Shown here piece by piece: positions 31,883 to 39,838 of a DNA stretch of 45,800 nt (position 1 is its first letter; each line of letters starts with the position of its first letter). The notes under the pieces are model-generated. The model was given only the letters and a program-made list of their open reading frames with translations, ran no database searches and was not told where the DNA came from. The stretch spans positions 1 to 45,800 of the forward strand of contig VSNJ01000015.1 in the NCBI GenBank assembly GCA_009774235.1, given 5' to 3'. The stretch comes from Lachnospiraceae bacterium (GTDB lineage Bacteria > Bacillota > Clostridia > Lachnospirales > Lachnospiraceae). Position numbers and translations under genes: made by a program.

Positions 31883-33502
31883 TTATTCCATCTTTATATT
31901 ACGTATAATTTTCCTTATTGGCAGTACAAAAGATGGTGATACTGATAACTCATCAATACCCATTCTTACAAAATCTTCTGTTAACTCTGTATCTGCACCA
32001 AGTTCACCACATATACCAACCCAGCACCCATGTTTATGACCATTTTCAACTGTCATCTGTATCATACGTAATACTGCAGGATGATGGGAATCATAAATAT
32101 TGTCAAGCTTCATATTCTGCCTGTCAATAGCCAATGTATATTGTGTCAGGTCATTAGTACCTATACTAAAGAAATCTACTTCTTGGGCGAGAAGGTCACT
32201 AATCATTACAGCTGCAGGTGTTTCAATCATAATTCCAAGCTCTGTATCACCATATGGGATTCCTTCCTGGCTAAGTTCCGCCTTTACTGATTTTACAATT
32301 TCTTTAATCCGCTTTACTTCATTTACAGATATAATCATTGGAAACATAATAGATATATTTCCAAATGCACTTGCCCTTAATAATGCACGCAGCTGTGTTT
32401 TAAAAATATCTGTACGTTCCAGGCATATACGTATTGCCCGGTATCCCATTGCTGGATTATCTTCATGGTCCAGGTTAAAATAATCTGCTTGTTTATCTGC
32501 ACCTATATCAAGTGTCCTTACAATAACTTTCTTACCAGCCATATTTTCTGCTACTGTCTTATATGCTGTAAACTGGCTTTCCTCATCTGGATAATCATTA
32601 GTTTCCAGATACAAGAATTCACTTCTGAACAGCCCTATTCCAGCGGCATCATTCGCAAGTACATTTGCTACATCTTTTACACTTCCTATATTGGCATATA
32701 ATTTAATTTTTCTTCCATCAAGTGTAATATCTTCCTTACCTTTTAAATTTTGTAATAATTCCCTGGACTTAATATCTTCATCCTGGCGTTTTTTAAATTT
32801 ATCAATGGTATCTTTACCAGCATCTATATACAAAGTTCCTGTATAACCATCCAGAACTGCAATTTTACCATCCCATTCCTTACTGATACTTATACCTGTC
32901 AGTGCAGGAATATTCATTGTTCTTGCCAATATTGCTGTGTGTGAATTTGAAGAACCATGTTCTGTAACAAAAGCAAGAAGTTTTTCTTTATCCATCTGCA
33001 CCGTTTCGCTTGGTGCAAGGTCATCTGCCACAATTATAACTGGTTCTTTTAAGTTATTTCCAGAATTTTTATTGCCACTTAAAATATTGATAATCCTTTC
33101 TGAAATATCCTTAACATCTGCTGCCCTTGCTTTAAAGTAATCATCATCCATTTCAGCAAACATTTTAGAAAAATTATCTCCAGTAACGGCAACCGCATAT
33201 TCTGCATTAACCTGCTGTGTTTCTATAATATTTACAATAGAATCAACATAATCACCATCTTCTACCATCATTGCATGTACTTCAAATACAGCTGCATTCA
33301 TTTCACCTACTTCTTTAACAGCTTTTTTATACAGCTCATTTAACTGTAATACTGCTTCTTTCCTTGCATTTACATATCTTTCTATTTCTGCTTTTGTATC
33401 CTCTGTTTTAACACGCTTTACTGCCTGTTCATCTTTCTGGTAGAATAGTATTTTACCAATTGCAATTCCTTTTAATATAGATTTGCCAGTTAATTTCTCC
33501 AT
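31883..33502 (-). CDS. ptsI: PTS enzyme I (phosphoenolpyruvate-protein phosphotransferase)
   Basis: A 539-residue enzyme that takes phosphate from PEP and passes it to HPr. The phospho-His region is TEHGSSNSHTAILAR (His near residue 189). The PEP-binding barrel shows GIGLFRSEFLYLE, RTLDIGADKQ, MIETPAAVMISDLLAQEVDFFSIGTNDLTQY and the active-site Cys in GICGELGAD. Length is slightly under the usual 570-575, still complete. AGAGAGGTGGCAG precedes the ATG. It closes the mannose-PTS operon, 12 bases after ptsH. Placement inside a substrate-specific operon suggests a dedicated phosphorelay, or that this operon supplies the cell's general PTS enzymes. Confidence 0.96.
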   Translation of the reverse strand: MEKLTGKSILKGIAIGKILFYQKDEQAVKRVKTEDTKAEIERYVNARKEAVLQLNELYKKAVKEVGEMNAAVFEVHAMMVEDGDYVDSIVNIIETQQVNAEYAVAVTGDNFSKMFAEMDDDYFKARAADVKDISERIINILSGNKNSGNNLKEPVIIVADDLAPSETVQMDKEKLLAFVTEHGSSNSHTAILARTMNIPALTGISISKEWDGKIAVLDGYTGTLYIDAGKDTIDKFKKRQDEDIKSRELLQNLKGKEDITLDGRKIKLYANIGSVKDVANVLANDAAGIGLFRSEFLYLETNDYPDEESQFTAYKTVAENMAGKKVIVRTLDIGADKQADYFNLDHEDNPAMGYRAIRICLERTDIFKTQLRALLRASAFGNISIMFPMIISVNEVKRIKEIVKSVKAELSQEGIPYGDTELGIMIETPAAVMISDLLAQEVDFFSIGTNDLTQYTLAIDRQNMKLDNIYDSHHPAVLRMIQMTVENGHKHGCWVGICGELGADTELTEDFVRMGIDELSVSPSFVLPIRKIIRNIKME

Positions 33503-33514
33503 TCTGCCACCTCT

Positions 33515-33769
33515 CTAAATATTTTCAGTAAACTTCTTTAATTCCGCTGCCTCTGCTTCTTCGTTCTCTCCTTCAACAGTTATTTCAACTTCTTCACCAG
33601 ACTTTACAGAAAGACCCATAACATTAAAAATACGTTTGGCATCACCCGTTTTATCACCTTTACGTATTGTAACTTTACTAGAACATTTAACTGCCTCTTT
33701 CACCAGTTCACCTGCTGGTCTTGCATGTAATCCCAGCTCATCCTTTACTTTAAATGTAAACTTCTGCAT
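33515..33769 (-). CDS. ptsH: Phosphocarrier HPr with Arg at position 46
   Basis: An 84-residue HPr. The PEP-dependent site His15 is in GLHARPA. The protein aligns without gaps to Bacillus HPr over residues 1-58. The regulatory Ser46 (KSIMGVMS in Bacillus) is Arg here (KRIFNVMG), and Ser52 is Gly. HPr kinase/phosphorylase should therefore not phosphorylate it, and it should not act as a CcpA co-repressor. It sits between the HAD gene (2 bases) and ptsI (12 bases), so it is likely the private carrier for this mannose-type PTS. Another HPr with Ser46 would be expected elsewhere in the genome. Confidence 0.95.
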   Translation of the reverse strand: MQKFTFKVKDELGLHARPAGELVKEAVKCSSKVTIRKGDKTGDAKRIFNVMGLSVKSGEEVEITVEGENEEAEAAELKKFTENI

Positions 33770-33771
33770 AA

Positions 33772-34587
33772 TTATTCCCCCTTCTCTAAATAATTCTCTA
33801 TTGCATAAGCAATTCCTGCTTCATTATTTGACTTTGTAATAAAAGCAGCTTTATCCTTTAATTCCTGGATTGCATTTCCCATTGCTATTCCTATACCTGC
33901 TGCTTCTATCATTGGAATATCAAGTTCCTGGTCACCAAATGCAACAGTTTCTTCTATATTGATACCAAGCTTATTACAGATTAGAGATAATGCCCTTCCC
34001 TTTGTCATCCCTTTTGGGAATATCTCTATAAAGTCTGCTGCAGAACATGCCATATCAATATCTTTCCAGTCTTTTTCTTTCATTTCCTTATATATATGTT
34101 TAAGCTTTTGTGGCTCTGCTGCAACCAGAAGCTTATTAGGCCTGGTACTTTCACATTCCCACTTTCCTGCAAGTGATATTGCATCAACAACTACAGGTTC
34201 ACGCTTAATAGTATGTATTTCCCTTTCAACATACTGGTCAGTACTTGTTACATACCATGACTTTCCACAGAAAATCCATAGTGGTATTTTATATTTTTCT
34301 GCTATATCTGTATAAACACTTTTCATTGTTTCTAATGATAAATACCCTGCACCTATACATTCATCACCTGATAAAATATATGTTCCTGCACTACATGCTT
34401 TTATACACTTTACACCTAGTTCCTTTTCAATTAAGCCAACTCCTGCTGGCATTCTCCCAGATGCCAGTACAATATGCACTCCTTTACCTGCCACTTTTTT
34501 AATGCTTTCTTTTACTTGTGGCAAAAGTTTTTTCTGGTCATCTAATAAGGTGCCATCAATATCAATACACAACAACTTATACTTCAT
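33772..34587 (-). CDS. Cof-type HAD-family sugar phosphatase
   Basis: A 271-residue HAD hydrolase of the Cof type. The nucleophile Asp9 is in CIDIDGTLLDD; motif II is VLASGRM; the C2-type cap spans about 80-190; motif III/IV is KGRALSLICNKLGINIEETVAFGDQELDIPMIEAAG. Such enzymes remove phosphate from sugar phosphates or cofactors. In this operon it may dephosphorylate or detoxify the phosphorylated sugar delivered by the PTS. The ATG at 34587 follows GGAGGAAAGTCCA and overlaps the end of the preceding membrane-protein gene by 11 bases. An upstream ATG would remove the conserved N-terminus spacing. Confidence 0.9.
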   Translation of the reverse strand: MKYKLLCIDIDGTLLDDQKKLLPQVKESIKKVAGKGVHIVLASGRMPAGVGLIEKELGVKCIKACSAGTYILSGDECIGAGYLSLETMKSVYTDIAEKYKIPLWIFCGKSWYVTSTDQYVEREIHTIKREPVVVDAISLAGKWECESTRPNKLLVAAEPQKLKHIYKEMKEKDWKDIDMACSAADFIEIFPKGMTKGRALSLICNKLGINIEETVAFGDQELDIPMIEAAGIGIAMGNAIQELKDKAAFITKSNNEAGIAYAIENYLEKGE

Positions 34588-34873
34588 TGGACTTTCCTCC
34601 ATCTAATATATCCAGTATCTTCCCAACATTTCTTCTGCCATTCTTTAATCCTGTAACAAGTATTGCAGCACTGGCAAACCCTAGCAATATAATAATAACA
34701 CCAGGAATAACCAGAAAAATGTTTAAATCTGTACCCGCCGCTCCTGCATAAGTTACTGCTACGCCAATAGTTGAAATTGTAATAGCAATGTTTTTCCATA
34801 CATTTATTTTTTTGAGGGCTGCTAATTGCATAGCGGCTTCTTGTGATAATAACTTTTTTTCTAAATTATCCAT
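34577..34873 (-). CDS. Small two-TM membrane protein in the PTS operon
   Basis: A 98-residue protein of no family I recognise. A charged N-terminal helix (MDNLEKKLLSQEAAMQLAAL) is followed by two hydrophobic segments (about 27-48 and 51-75) and a basic tail with GLKNGRRNVGKILDILDGG. AAGGAGGTAACACC precedes the ATG, and the 3' end overlaps the HAD gene by 11 bases, so it is clearly translated as part of the operon. By position right after EIID it could be a PTS accessory or assembly factor. The function is not known from sequence. Confidence 0.85.
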   Translation of the reverse strand: MDNLEKKLLSQEAAMQLAALKKINVWKNIAITISTIGVAVTYAGAAGTDLNIFLVIPGVIIILLGFASAAILVTGLKNGRRNVGKILDILDGGKSNEV

Positions 34874-34890
34874 GGTGTTACCTCCTTAAA

Positions 34891-35724
34891 TTAGTACGCA
34901 AGGCCAGGGTCAAAGAACCCAGTTAAAGCTCCTAAAAATGCAACTACTACAAGCAAAAGCATAACCTTAATTGGTGACAGCCTTTTCTTTGCCATAAGAT
35001 ACCAGCATGCAAAAATAAATAATGATGTTAATAATCCTGGAAATACAGCATCAAGTTTATCTTGTAAGACAAGATATGGTTCACCAGCATCATTATTAAG
35101 CTGTAATGATGTTTTTACACTAACCCATGTTGCTGATACAGCACCAATAACAATTCCTCCAAGCATTGATATTGATTCCCTCAATGCTTCACCCTGTGGT
35201 CCAACCAGGAAGTCAACTGCTTTGCCACCAAGCTTGTAACCTTTAAAATACATAAACCTCATGCCAAAATATGCAAATAAGTTCCAGACAATTATATAAA
35301 ATATTGCACCTAATGGAGAACCGCCTGTTGACATACCCATTGCAATTCCTAATAAAATAGGAATAACAGTTCCAACCACCAGGGAATCGCCAATACCTGC
35401 TATAGGTCCCATAAGGCCTGCACGTAAACCATTAATAGTTTCTTCATCTACATCTTCTGCACCATTTGCCCTTGCTTCCTCAAGCCCTGCTGTCATACCT
35501 ACAATTACTGAACCTAACTGTGGTTCTGTATTAAAGAATGCAGTATATGTATTCATTGCTTTTGCTTTATCTTCTTCATTGTCATATAATTCCTCTACTA
35601 ATGGGAGCATGGAACAAAGATATCCAAATGTCTGCATATGCTCCTGTGAAAAGCATGTCAGATGCCCGTAATACCAGTTATGGAAAGATTTTGACAATGC
35701 TTTCTTTGATAACTTCTTTTCCAT
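34891..35724 (-). CDS. PTS mannose-family transporter subunit IID
   Basis: A 277-residue membrane subunit. The N-terminal soluble part has family motifs (SFHNWYYGHLTCFSQEHMQTFGYLCSMLPLVEELY; TEPQLGSVIVGMTAGLEE). The GLRAGLMGPIAGIGDSL motif is followed by hydrophobic segments and the C-terminal GFFDPGLAY. With IIC it forms the sugar channel. The start at 35724 is one base after the IIC stop. Its ribosome site (GAGGAGGAAATC) lies inside the IIC codons for a run of glutamates. The 98-residue protein follows 17 bases later. Confidence 0.95.
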   Translation of the reverse strand: MEKKLSKKALSKSFHNWYYGHLTCFSQEHMQTFGYLCSMLPLVEELYDNEEDKAKAMNTYTAFFNTEPQLGSVIVGMTAGLEEARANGAEDVDEETINGLRAGLMGPIAGIGDSLVVGTVIPILLGIAMGMSTGGSPLGAIFYIIVWNLFAYFGMRFMYFKGYKLGGKAVDFLVGPQGEALRESISMLGGIVIGAVSATWVSVKTSLQLNNDAGEPYLVLQDKLDAVFPGLLTSLFIFACWYLMAKKRLSPIKVMLLLVVVAFLGALTGFFDPGLAY

Positions 35725-35725
35725 A

Positions 35726-36562
35726 TCAGATTTCCTCCTCTTCCTCTTCAAAGCCTCCGCTTTCTGCTTTCTTTACTGCAAGCATCTTAATCCTGTAATT
35801 AAGGACAGCAAACATTCCGGCAACTACTGTTGCTGATACAAGATTAATACCTAGTGAAGCTGCTAATGCAAAACCGAAGAAAAATGGTACAAAATCTACT
35901 GCTGATTTAACAATCTGTTTTAAAAGAATTGCAATACCTACACAAGGAAGCAATGCACCAACAGTAAATAATGTTTTCATTGCAAGACCATCCATTGGCA
36001 ATGTTGTCTTAATTATATCTACAACATTTGCCCCAAGTTTACACATAATTACGGTTGGGATAAATGAACATGCCAGATGTGAAATCCATGGCAATCCCAT
36101 ATCAACCATGTATAATTTCTTATAATCCCTCTTTTCTACAGCTTTCCAGCCTATATGCTGCCAAAGCAGGTTTATAGTAGCTGTACCATAGAATAAAACT
36201 GTACCTAATGTACCAACCATTGTTCCAAATGATGTAGCAAGTGCTGCTCCTTCAGATGACTCTGCACCCAGCCCATAACTGCTTAAAGCAACCATTGCAA
36301 GAGGAATACCAATATAACTTACTGCCCTTACATCAGCAGACACAGTGCCTCCAGGTGTAACAAGCGCTATGTAAACTACCTGCATTGCGCATCCAACCAA
36401 AACTCCTGTTGGTATATCACCTAATATTATTCCACAGACCAGACCGCCTACCAGTGGTCTTCCCAGTGTATAATTACCAATTGATGTACCTCCCATGCCT
36501 GGCATACTTGATAAACAAGCAAACAGGCCTATTAATATGGCTTGTAACCAGCTAATCTCCAT
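35726..36562 (-). CDS. PTS mannose-family transporter subunit IIC
   Basis: A 278-residue channel subunit with about eight hydrophobic segments. Family landmarks are LGRPLVGGLVCGIILGDIPTGVLVGCAMQVVYIA and TPGGTVSADVRAVSYIGIPLA, where sugar contacts occur. The C-terminus is a run of six glutamates before Ile (GGFEEEEEEI); those codons also form the IID ribosome site. The ATG at 36562 follows GAGGGGAATT. The conserved structured repeat (copy B) lies directly upstream and its 3' end (ATGAGG) provides the ribosome site, so translation of IIC may depend on that RNA. The longer frame to 36628 is translated repeat, not protein. Confidence 0.95.
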   Translation of the reverse strand: MEISWLQAILIGLFACLSSMPGMGGTSIGNYTLGRPLVGGLVCGIILGDIPTGVLVGCAMQVVYIALVTPGGTVSADVRAVSYIGIPLAMVALSSYGLGAESSEGAALATSFGTMVGTLGTVLFYGTATINLLWQHIGWKAVEKRDYKKLYMVDMGLPWISHLACSFIPTVIMCKLGANVVDIIKTTLPMDGLAMKTLFTVGALLPCVGIAILLKQIVKSAVDFVPFFFGFALAASLGINLVSATVVAGMFAVLNYRIKMLAVKKAESGGFEEEEEEI

Positions 36563-36568
36563 AATTCC

Positions 36569-36634
36569 CCTCATTTCTGCGCTGTCTTTTGCGCATAACG
36601 CAATGTTTGTGCCGCAGCGCAGACACAAACTTGC
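36569..36634 (-). repeat. Structured repeat, copy B (before EIIC)
   Basis: A 66-nt element matching copy A at 30247-30310. On the minus strand GCAAGTTTGTGTCTGCGCTG begins it; GTTTGTG pairs perfectly with CACAAAC, and TGCGC pairs with GCGCA further on. TCTGCGCTG can also pair with CAGCGCAGA at the 3' end, an alternative fold. It ends in ATGAGG, which serves as the EIIC ribosome site. Confidence 0.7.
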
Positions 36635-36635
36635 T

Positions 36636-36659
36636 GAGTGAAAAAGTTATTTTTCACTC
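36636..36659. other. Hairpin next to structured repeat copy B
   Basis: GAGTGAAAAA (36636-36645) pairs perfectly with TTTTTCACTC (36650-36659) around 4 bases, directly before the repeat in the direction of transcription. It has no T-tract on the minus strand after the stem. Copy A has a different hairpin in the same position. Confidence 0.65.
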
Positions 36660-36667
36660 TTTACATC

Positions 36668-37162
36668 CTAATTAAATCCAAACTGCCCCCTGAATTTCTT
36701 CCAGTTTCCAATTGCTTCTTCTTTTAGTAAAGCAAACTCTACCTCATAACCGGCCTGCATAATATTTTCCAGTGCTTGTGCCTCTTCTTGTGTAATAGAC
36801 TGGTTATTCCCTAATTTAGTTGTGCCTGGCCTGTCATTACATGGTCCTATAATTACCGTTTTCACTCCTGGTTCAAATCCCTGTTCCACCAATATCTTTT
36901 CCATATCCAAAGGATTTTTGGTAATCAGGAAATAATTATCCTTACTTGCCAGAACCTTTCCACTTTTTTCTTTAAATTCATCAAGTCCCCATACAAATGT
37001 TTTCTTTCCACTTGCACTTTTATATGCTGACTTTAATACTGGATTTTTTGCAGCAGCATTGTTTACTGCTATAAGCCCGTCACAAGGGTACTCCAGTGCC
37101 CACCTTGTACAAGTCTGCCCATGAATCATACGGTCATCAACACGGATAAATGAAACTGCCAT
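36668..37162 (-). CDS. PTS mannose-family subunit IIB
   Basis: A 164-residue cytoplasmic phosphocarrier. The phospho-His is His14 in FIRVDDRMIHGQTCTRW, the family signature. TVIIGPCNDRPGTTKLGNN and a C-terminal WKKFRGQFGF complete the fold. Phosphate moves from IIA to this His and then to the incoming sugar. The ATG at 37162 follows AAAAAGGAGGAAAAAATT; the longer frame runs over that site. It starts 16 bases after the IIA stop; 105 bases separate it from IIC, filled by the hairpin and structured repeat. Confidence 0.95.
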   Translation of the reverse strand: MAVSFIRVDDRMIHGQTCTRWALEYPCDGLIAVNNAAAKNPVLKSAYKSASGKKTFVWGLDEFKEKSGKVLASKDNYFLITKNPLDMEKILVEQGFEPGVKTVIIGPCNDRPGTTKLGNNQSITQEEAQALENIMQAGYEVEFALLKEEAIGNWKKFRGQFGFN

Positions 37163-37178
37163 AATTTTTTCCTCCTTT

Positions 37179-37607
37179 TTAAATATCATCCTCTTTTTCT
37201 TCATTTACTACTTTAAACTCTTTTATTTCTTCCCTTGCTTCTGTAACCAGCATAGTTATTAAATCTGCTGTATCCATTGTATCCTTCATAAGTACAGCAC
37301 TTAATGCTAATGGAAGGTTCATTCCGCCAATTATTACAGTTTTAGGAAGCATACCCTGTTCTGCAATAACATTTGCTGCTGTTGTTAATGGAGAACCTCC
37401 AGCCAGGTCACCAAAAAGAATAATCTCATCCTCATTTGTAATCTGCGATATACACTTACGTACATTTTCTGCATATGTATCTGAGCTCATTCCATTTTCC
37501 AGGCTTGTAGAAATAATATCCTCACGTCCTTCACCTGCAAGCATTGCCAATGCATTATGCATACCTGGTGCCAATGTTCCATGGCTTACTAAAAATACAT
37601 ATTTCAT
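37179..37607 (-). CDS. PTS mannose-family subunit IIA
   Basis: A 142-residue IIA of the mannose/fructose family. The phospho-His is His9 (YVFLVSHGTLAPGM), with ILFGDLAGGSPLTTAANVIAE and VIIGGMNLPLALSAV as family motifs. It accepts phosphate from HPr. The ATG at 37607 follows GAGGAGGTATTTAAA; the 26 residues of a longer frame contain the promoter region and are rejected. It is the first gene of the PTS transcript. A TATACT (37666-37661) is a candidate -10 with a poor -35, which suggests activation by the response regulator encoded upstream. Confidence 0.94.
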   Translation of the reverse strand: MKYVFLVSHGTLAPGMHNALAMLAGEGREDIISTSLENGMSSDTYAENVRKCISQITNEDEIILFGDLAGGSPLTTAANVIAEQGMLPKTVIIGGMNLPLALSAVLMKDTMDTADLITMLVTEAREEIKEFKVVNEEKEDDI

Positions 37608-37650
37608 TTTAAATACCTCCTCATATAATTTATTTTTCCATCTCCGTAAC

Positions 37651-37746
37651 TTGTATCTATAGTATACAAAAAAGGATGGCACCATCTACATAACAAGTGT
37701 CATCCTTTTAGCATTACAAATGTCACGTTTTCACTGACAATTGTAA
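37651..37746 (-). promoter_or_regulatory. PTS operon control region: -10, inverted repeats, upstream operator candidate
   Basis: TTGTAT and ATACAA (37651-37656, 37664-37669) flank a TATACT -10 on the minus strand. Further upstream TTACAAATGTCA (37714-37725) and TGACAATTGTAA (37735-37746) form an inverted repeat with 11 of 12 matches around 9 bases. The -35 position (GTAGAT) is poor, so activator binding at the repeat is plausible. The terminator of the upstream gene lies between. Confidence 0.5.
37668..37709 (-). terminator. Terminator after the upstream sugar-binding protein gene
   Basis: On the minus strand AAAAGGATG (37709-37701) pairs with CATCCTTTT (37678-37670), extended by CAC/GTG after one mismatch, and is followed by TTTTTTG. 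It separates the sensing genes from the PTS transcript. Confidence 0.8.
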
Positions 37747-37756
37747 CCCATTAATT

Positions 37757-39076
37757 TTATTTACTATTTTTCAGGTATTTATTAATCTTACGGTTCCATA
37801 TAATCTGGCCCATACTTATATTATAACCATCTTCTATAATTGCTGTTACTGCCTGCTCCACTTGTGCTACTGCTTCTTCATAATTGCCAAACCTTGGGAC
37901 TACTACTGCTTCTTCAACAATATTACTTAATATTGCCAGGTCAAGGCTGTTCCCATCCATCATCTGTCCAAGTGTCTGTTCTGACTCAGTAACATCTTTT
38001 AATACAGACACACCTTCTGAATAATTAAAAATCTCCGACTGTATTTCTGTATTATATGCCAAAGCCTTTACCAGTTCCCATGCTGCCTTTTTATTTCTGG
38101 ACTTTTCATTTATAGCAATAAACAAGGTATCAAGTGTTGATATATTATCACCATCTGGTCCTGCTGGCATTGGGATGCATCCCCATTCAAATCCTGTATA
38201 TTTCTTAACACTTAATGGATATGGCTTATATGCCCTGTAATCTGAAAATGACATAGGCTGGAAAACAACATTTCCCAAGTCAAAATCTTTGCTGCCTGCG
38301 TTATAACCACTATTTATATTTTCCAGTTTCTCAATAAAAGACAATGCTTTGCCAATACCTGCATCTGTAAAATAACACTCTGTCCCATTGCGGTTAAAAA
38401 GATTTATTCCCTCTGATTCAAATGCCTCTTTCCAGGTATAACCTATAACTCCAAACTGGTCAACTGTACCATTCCCATCTGTATCTTTTGTAACCTTCTC
38501 ACAGATTGAATATAAATCATCCCATGTCCAGTCCTTATCTGGAACTTCCAGTCCCTCATTATCTAAAATTGTTTTATTAACAAACATAAGCTTAGGTGCA
38601 CATTCATAAGGAAGACAGTATTGTTTTCCATTATACTGCCCATATGCATAAGCTGATGAATAAAAAGCATCTATATTGAAATCTTTATCCTTTTCTATAT
38701 ATAAAGATAAATCCTCTAAAACCCCAGTTTCTGCAAAATTATTGAAATCATCTGCCAGTACATAAAATACATCTGGTGCATTTTCTGAAAGTATCTGTGC
38801 AGAAAGCCATTCTGAATAATCCTTTTTTAAAATTCCACTTGTATATTCTACTTTAATACCAGGATTATTTTCCTCAAACAATTTAATTGCATCTTCTAAT
38901 ATATGGTATGAATAACCATTCTGCACCTCCCAGTAACTATCTGAGAATACACCTATAGTTACCACATTACTTTTCCCCTGGATAAAATCTTTATATGTCC
39001 CATTATAGATAAATACGCCGCAGACCAGTAATATTCCGCTTAAAGAACCTGCTATAAGATTTATTTTATTTTTCAT
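37757..39076 (-). CDS. Extracellular sugar-binding protein (family 1), membrane anchored
   Basis: A 439-residue solute-binding protein of the carbohydrate ABC type (cluster B). An N-terminal hydrophobic segment (about 6-27) lacks a proper lipobox (LLVCG), so it is probably an uncleaved anchor. The body has typical elements: IKLFEENNPGIKVEYTSG, APDVFYVLADDFNNFAETG, LMFVNKTILDNEGLEVPDKDWTWDDLYSICEKVTK and a C-terminal helical domain. No sugar ABC permease or ATPase is near; the neighbours are a two-component system and a PTS. It is therefore more likely a sensor subunit than a transporter part. The ATG overlaps the response regulator stop by 1 base. Confidence 0.88.
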   Translation of the reverse strand: MKNKINLIAGSLSGILLVCGVFIYNGTYKDFIQGKSNVVTIGVFSDSYWEVQNGYSYHILEDAIKLFEENNPGIKVEYTSGILKKDYSEWLSAQILSENAPDVFYVLADDFNNFAETGVLEDLSLYIEKDKDFNIDAFYSSAYAYGQYNGKQYCLPYECAPKLMFVNKTILDNEGLEVPDKDWTWDDLYSICEKVTKDTDGNGTVDQFGVIGYTWKEAFESEGINLFNRNGTECYFTDAGIGKALSFIEKLENINSGYNAGSKDFDLGNVVFQPMSFSDYRAYKPYPLSVKKYTGFEWGCIPMPAGPDGDNISTLDTLFIAINEKSRNKKAAWELVKALAYNTEIQSEIFNYSEGVSVLKDVTESEQTLGQMMDGNSLDLAILSNIVEEAVVVPRFGNYEEAVAQVEQAVTAIIEDGYNISMGQIIWNRKINKYLKNSK

Positions 39077-39753
39077 TATTCATTATCCTCAAACTGTTTA
39101 TTTACAGCTCCTGTCTGTACTGCCCATATTGCCAGCTGTGTCCTGTCCCTTAATCCCAGCTTGCTTAATATAATACTTAAATTATTTCTGACTGTCCCCT
39201 CAGAAAGATTAAGTTTCCGTGCCATCTCTTTATTAGATAAACCACTTCCAACCAAAGCAATCATATGCCATTCTGCTGTCTTTAAATCTGCTGTCTGTAT
39301 TTTATCTACATGTATTGTTAAATTTGACTGTGCCATTTTAGAAAAAAGCTTTACAACTTTAGAAGCAATATCTTCATTAATCATAGCAGTGCCATGGTAT
39401 ACCTTCCGTATGGCATCCGCCAGTTCCTTTGTAGAAATCCCCTTTAACAAATAACCACTTGCTCCATATTTTAAAGCATTAAAAACATATTCATCATCAT
39501 CAAAAGTAGTAAGTATTATAATCTTTATATCAGTATAATTTTCTTTAATAATCTCTGTACATACTACACCATCCATCTCTGGCATACGTATATCCATCAG
39601 AATAACATCAGGTTTCTCCTTTCTTACAGAACGTATAACTTCAACACCATTTGCCACTGTATCAATTACATCAATATCCTTTTCTGCCCTTAATATAATC
39701 TGCAGGCTTTGTCTTATTAACTCCTGGTCATCTGCAATTATTACTTTAATCAT
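39076..39753 (-). CDS. NarL/FixJ-family response regulator
   Basis: A 225-residue regulator. The receiver has the acidic pair ADD at 7-9, the phospho-acceptor Asp54 (VILMDIRMPEMDG), the Thr in IIILTTFDDD and the Lys in GYLLKG. The C-terminal LuxR-type HTH is at about 155-215 (LKTAEWHMIALVGSGLSNKEMARKLNLSEGTVRNNLS). It should be phosphorylated by the kinase encoded 77 bases upstream and act on the PTS promoter region. Its stop overlaps the binding-protein start by one base. An intra-operon hairpin lies between kinase stop and this gene. Confidence 0.94.
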   Translation of the reverse strand: MIKVIIADDQELIRQSLQIILRAEKDIDVIDTVANGVEVIRSVRKEKPDVILMDIRMPEMDGVVCTEIIKENYTDIKIIILTTFDDDEYVFNALKYGASGYLLKGISTKELADAIRKVYHGTAMINEDIASKVVKLFSKMAQSNLTIHVDKIQTADLKTAEWHMIALVGSGLSNKEMARKLNLSEGTVRNNLSIILSKLGLRDRTQLAIWAVQTGAVNKQFEDNE

Positions 39754-39812
39754 TATTGCCTCCGTTCCATTTTACATATGTGTATAACCAAATAATTAGT
39801 AAATACATCTTC

Positions 39813-39838
39813 TGGCTGGAAATATTAATTTCAGCCTT
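39813..39838. other. Hairpin overlapping the kinase stop codon
   Basis: GGCTG-G-AAAT and ATTTCAGCC pair with one bulge around 4-5 bases, covering the stop codon of the kinase gene. No T-tract follows in the direction of transcription. It might set the kinase to regulator ratio. Confidence 0.4.

Noticed and set aside
37608..37756. Sigma-54 promoter for the mannose-type PTS
   Set aside because: No TGGCAC-N5-TTGC pattern on the minus strand and no LevR/ManR activator gene nearby.
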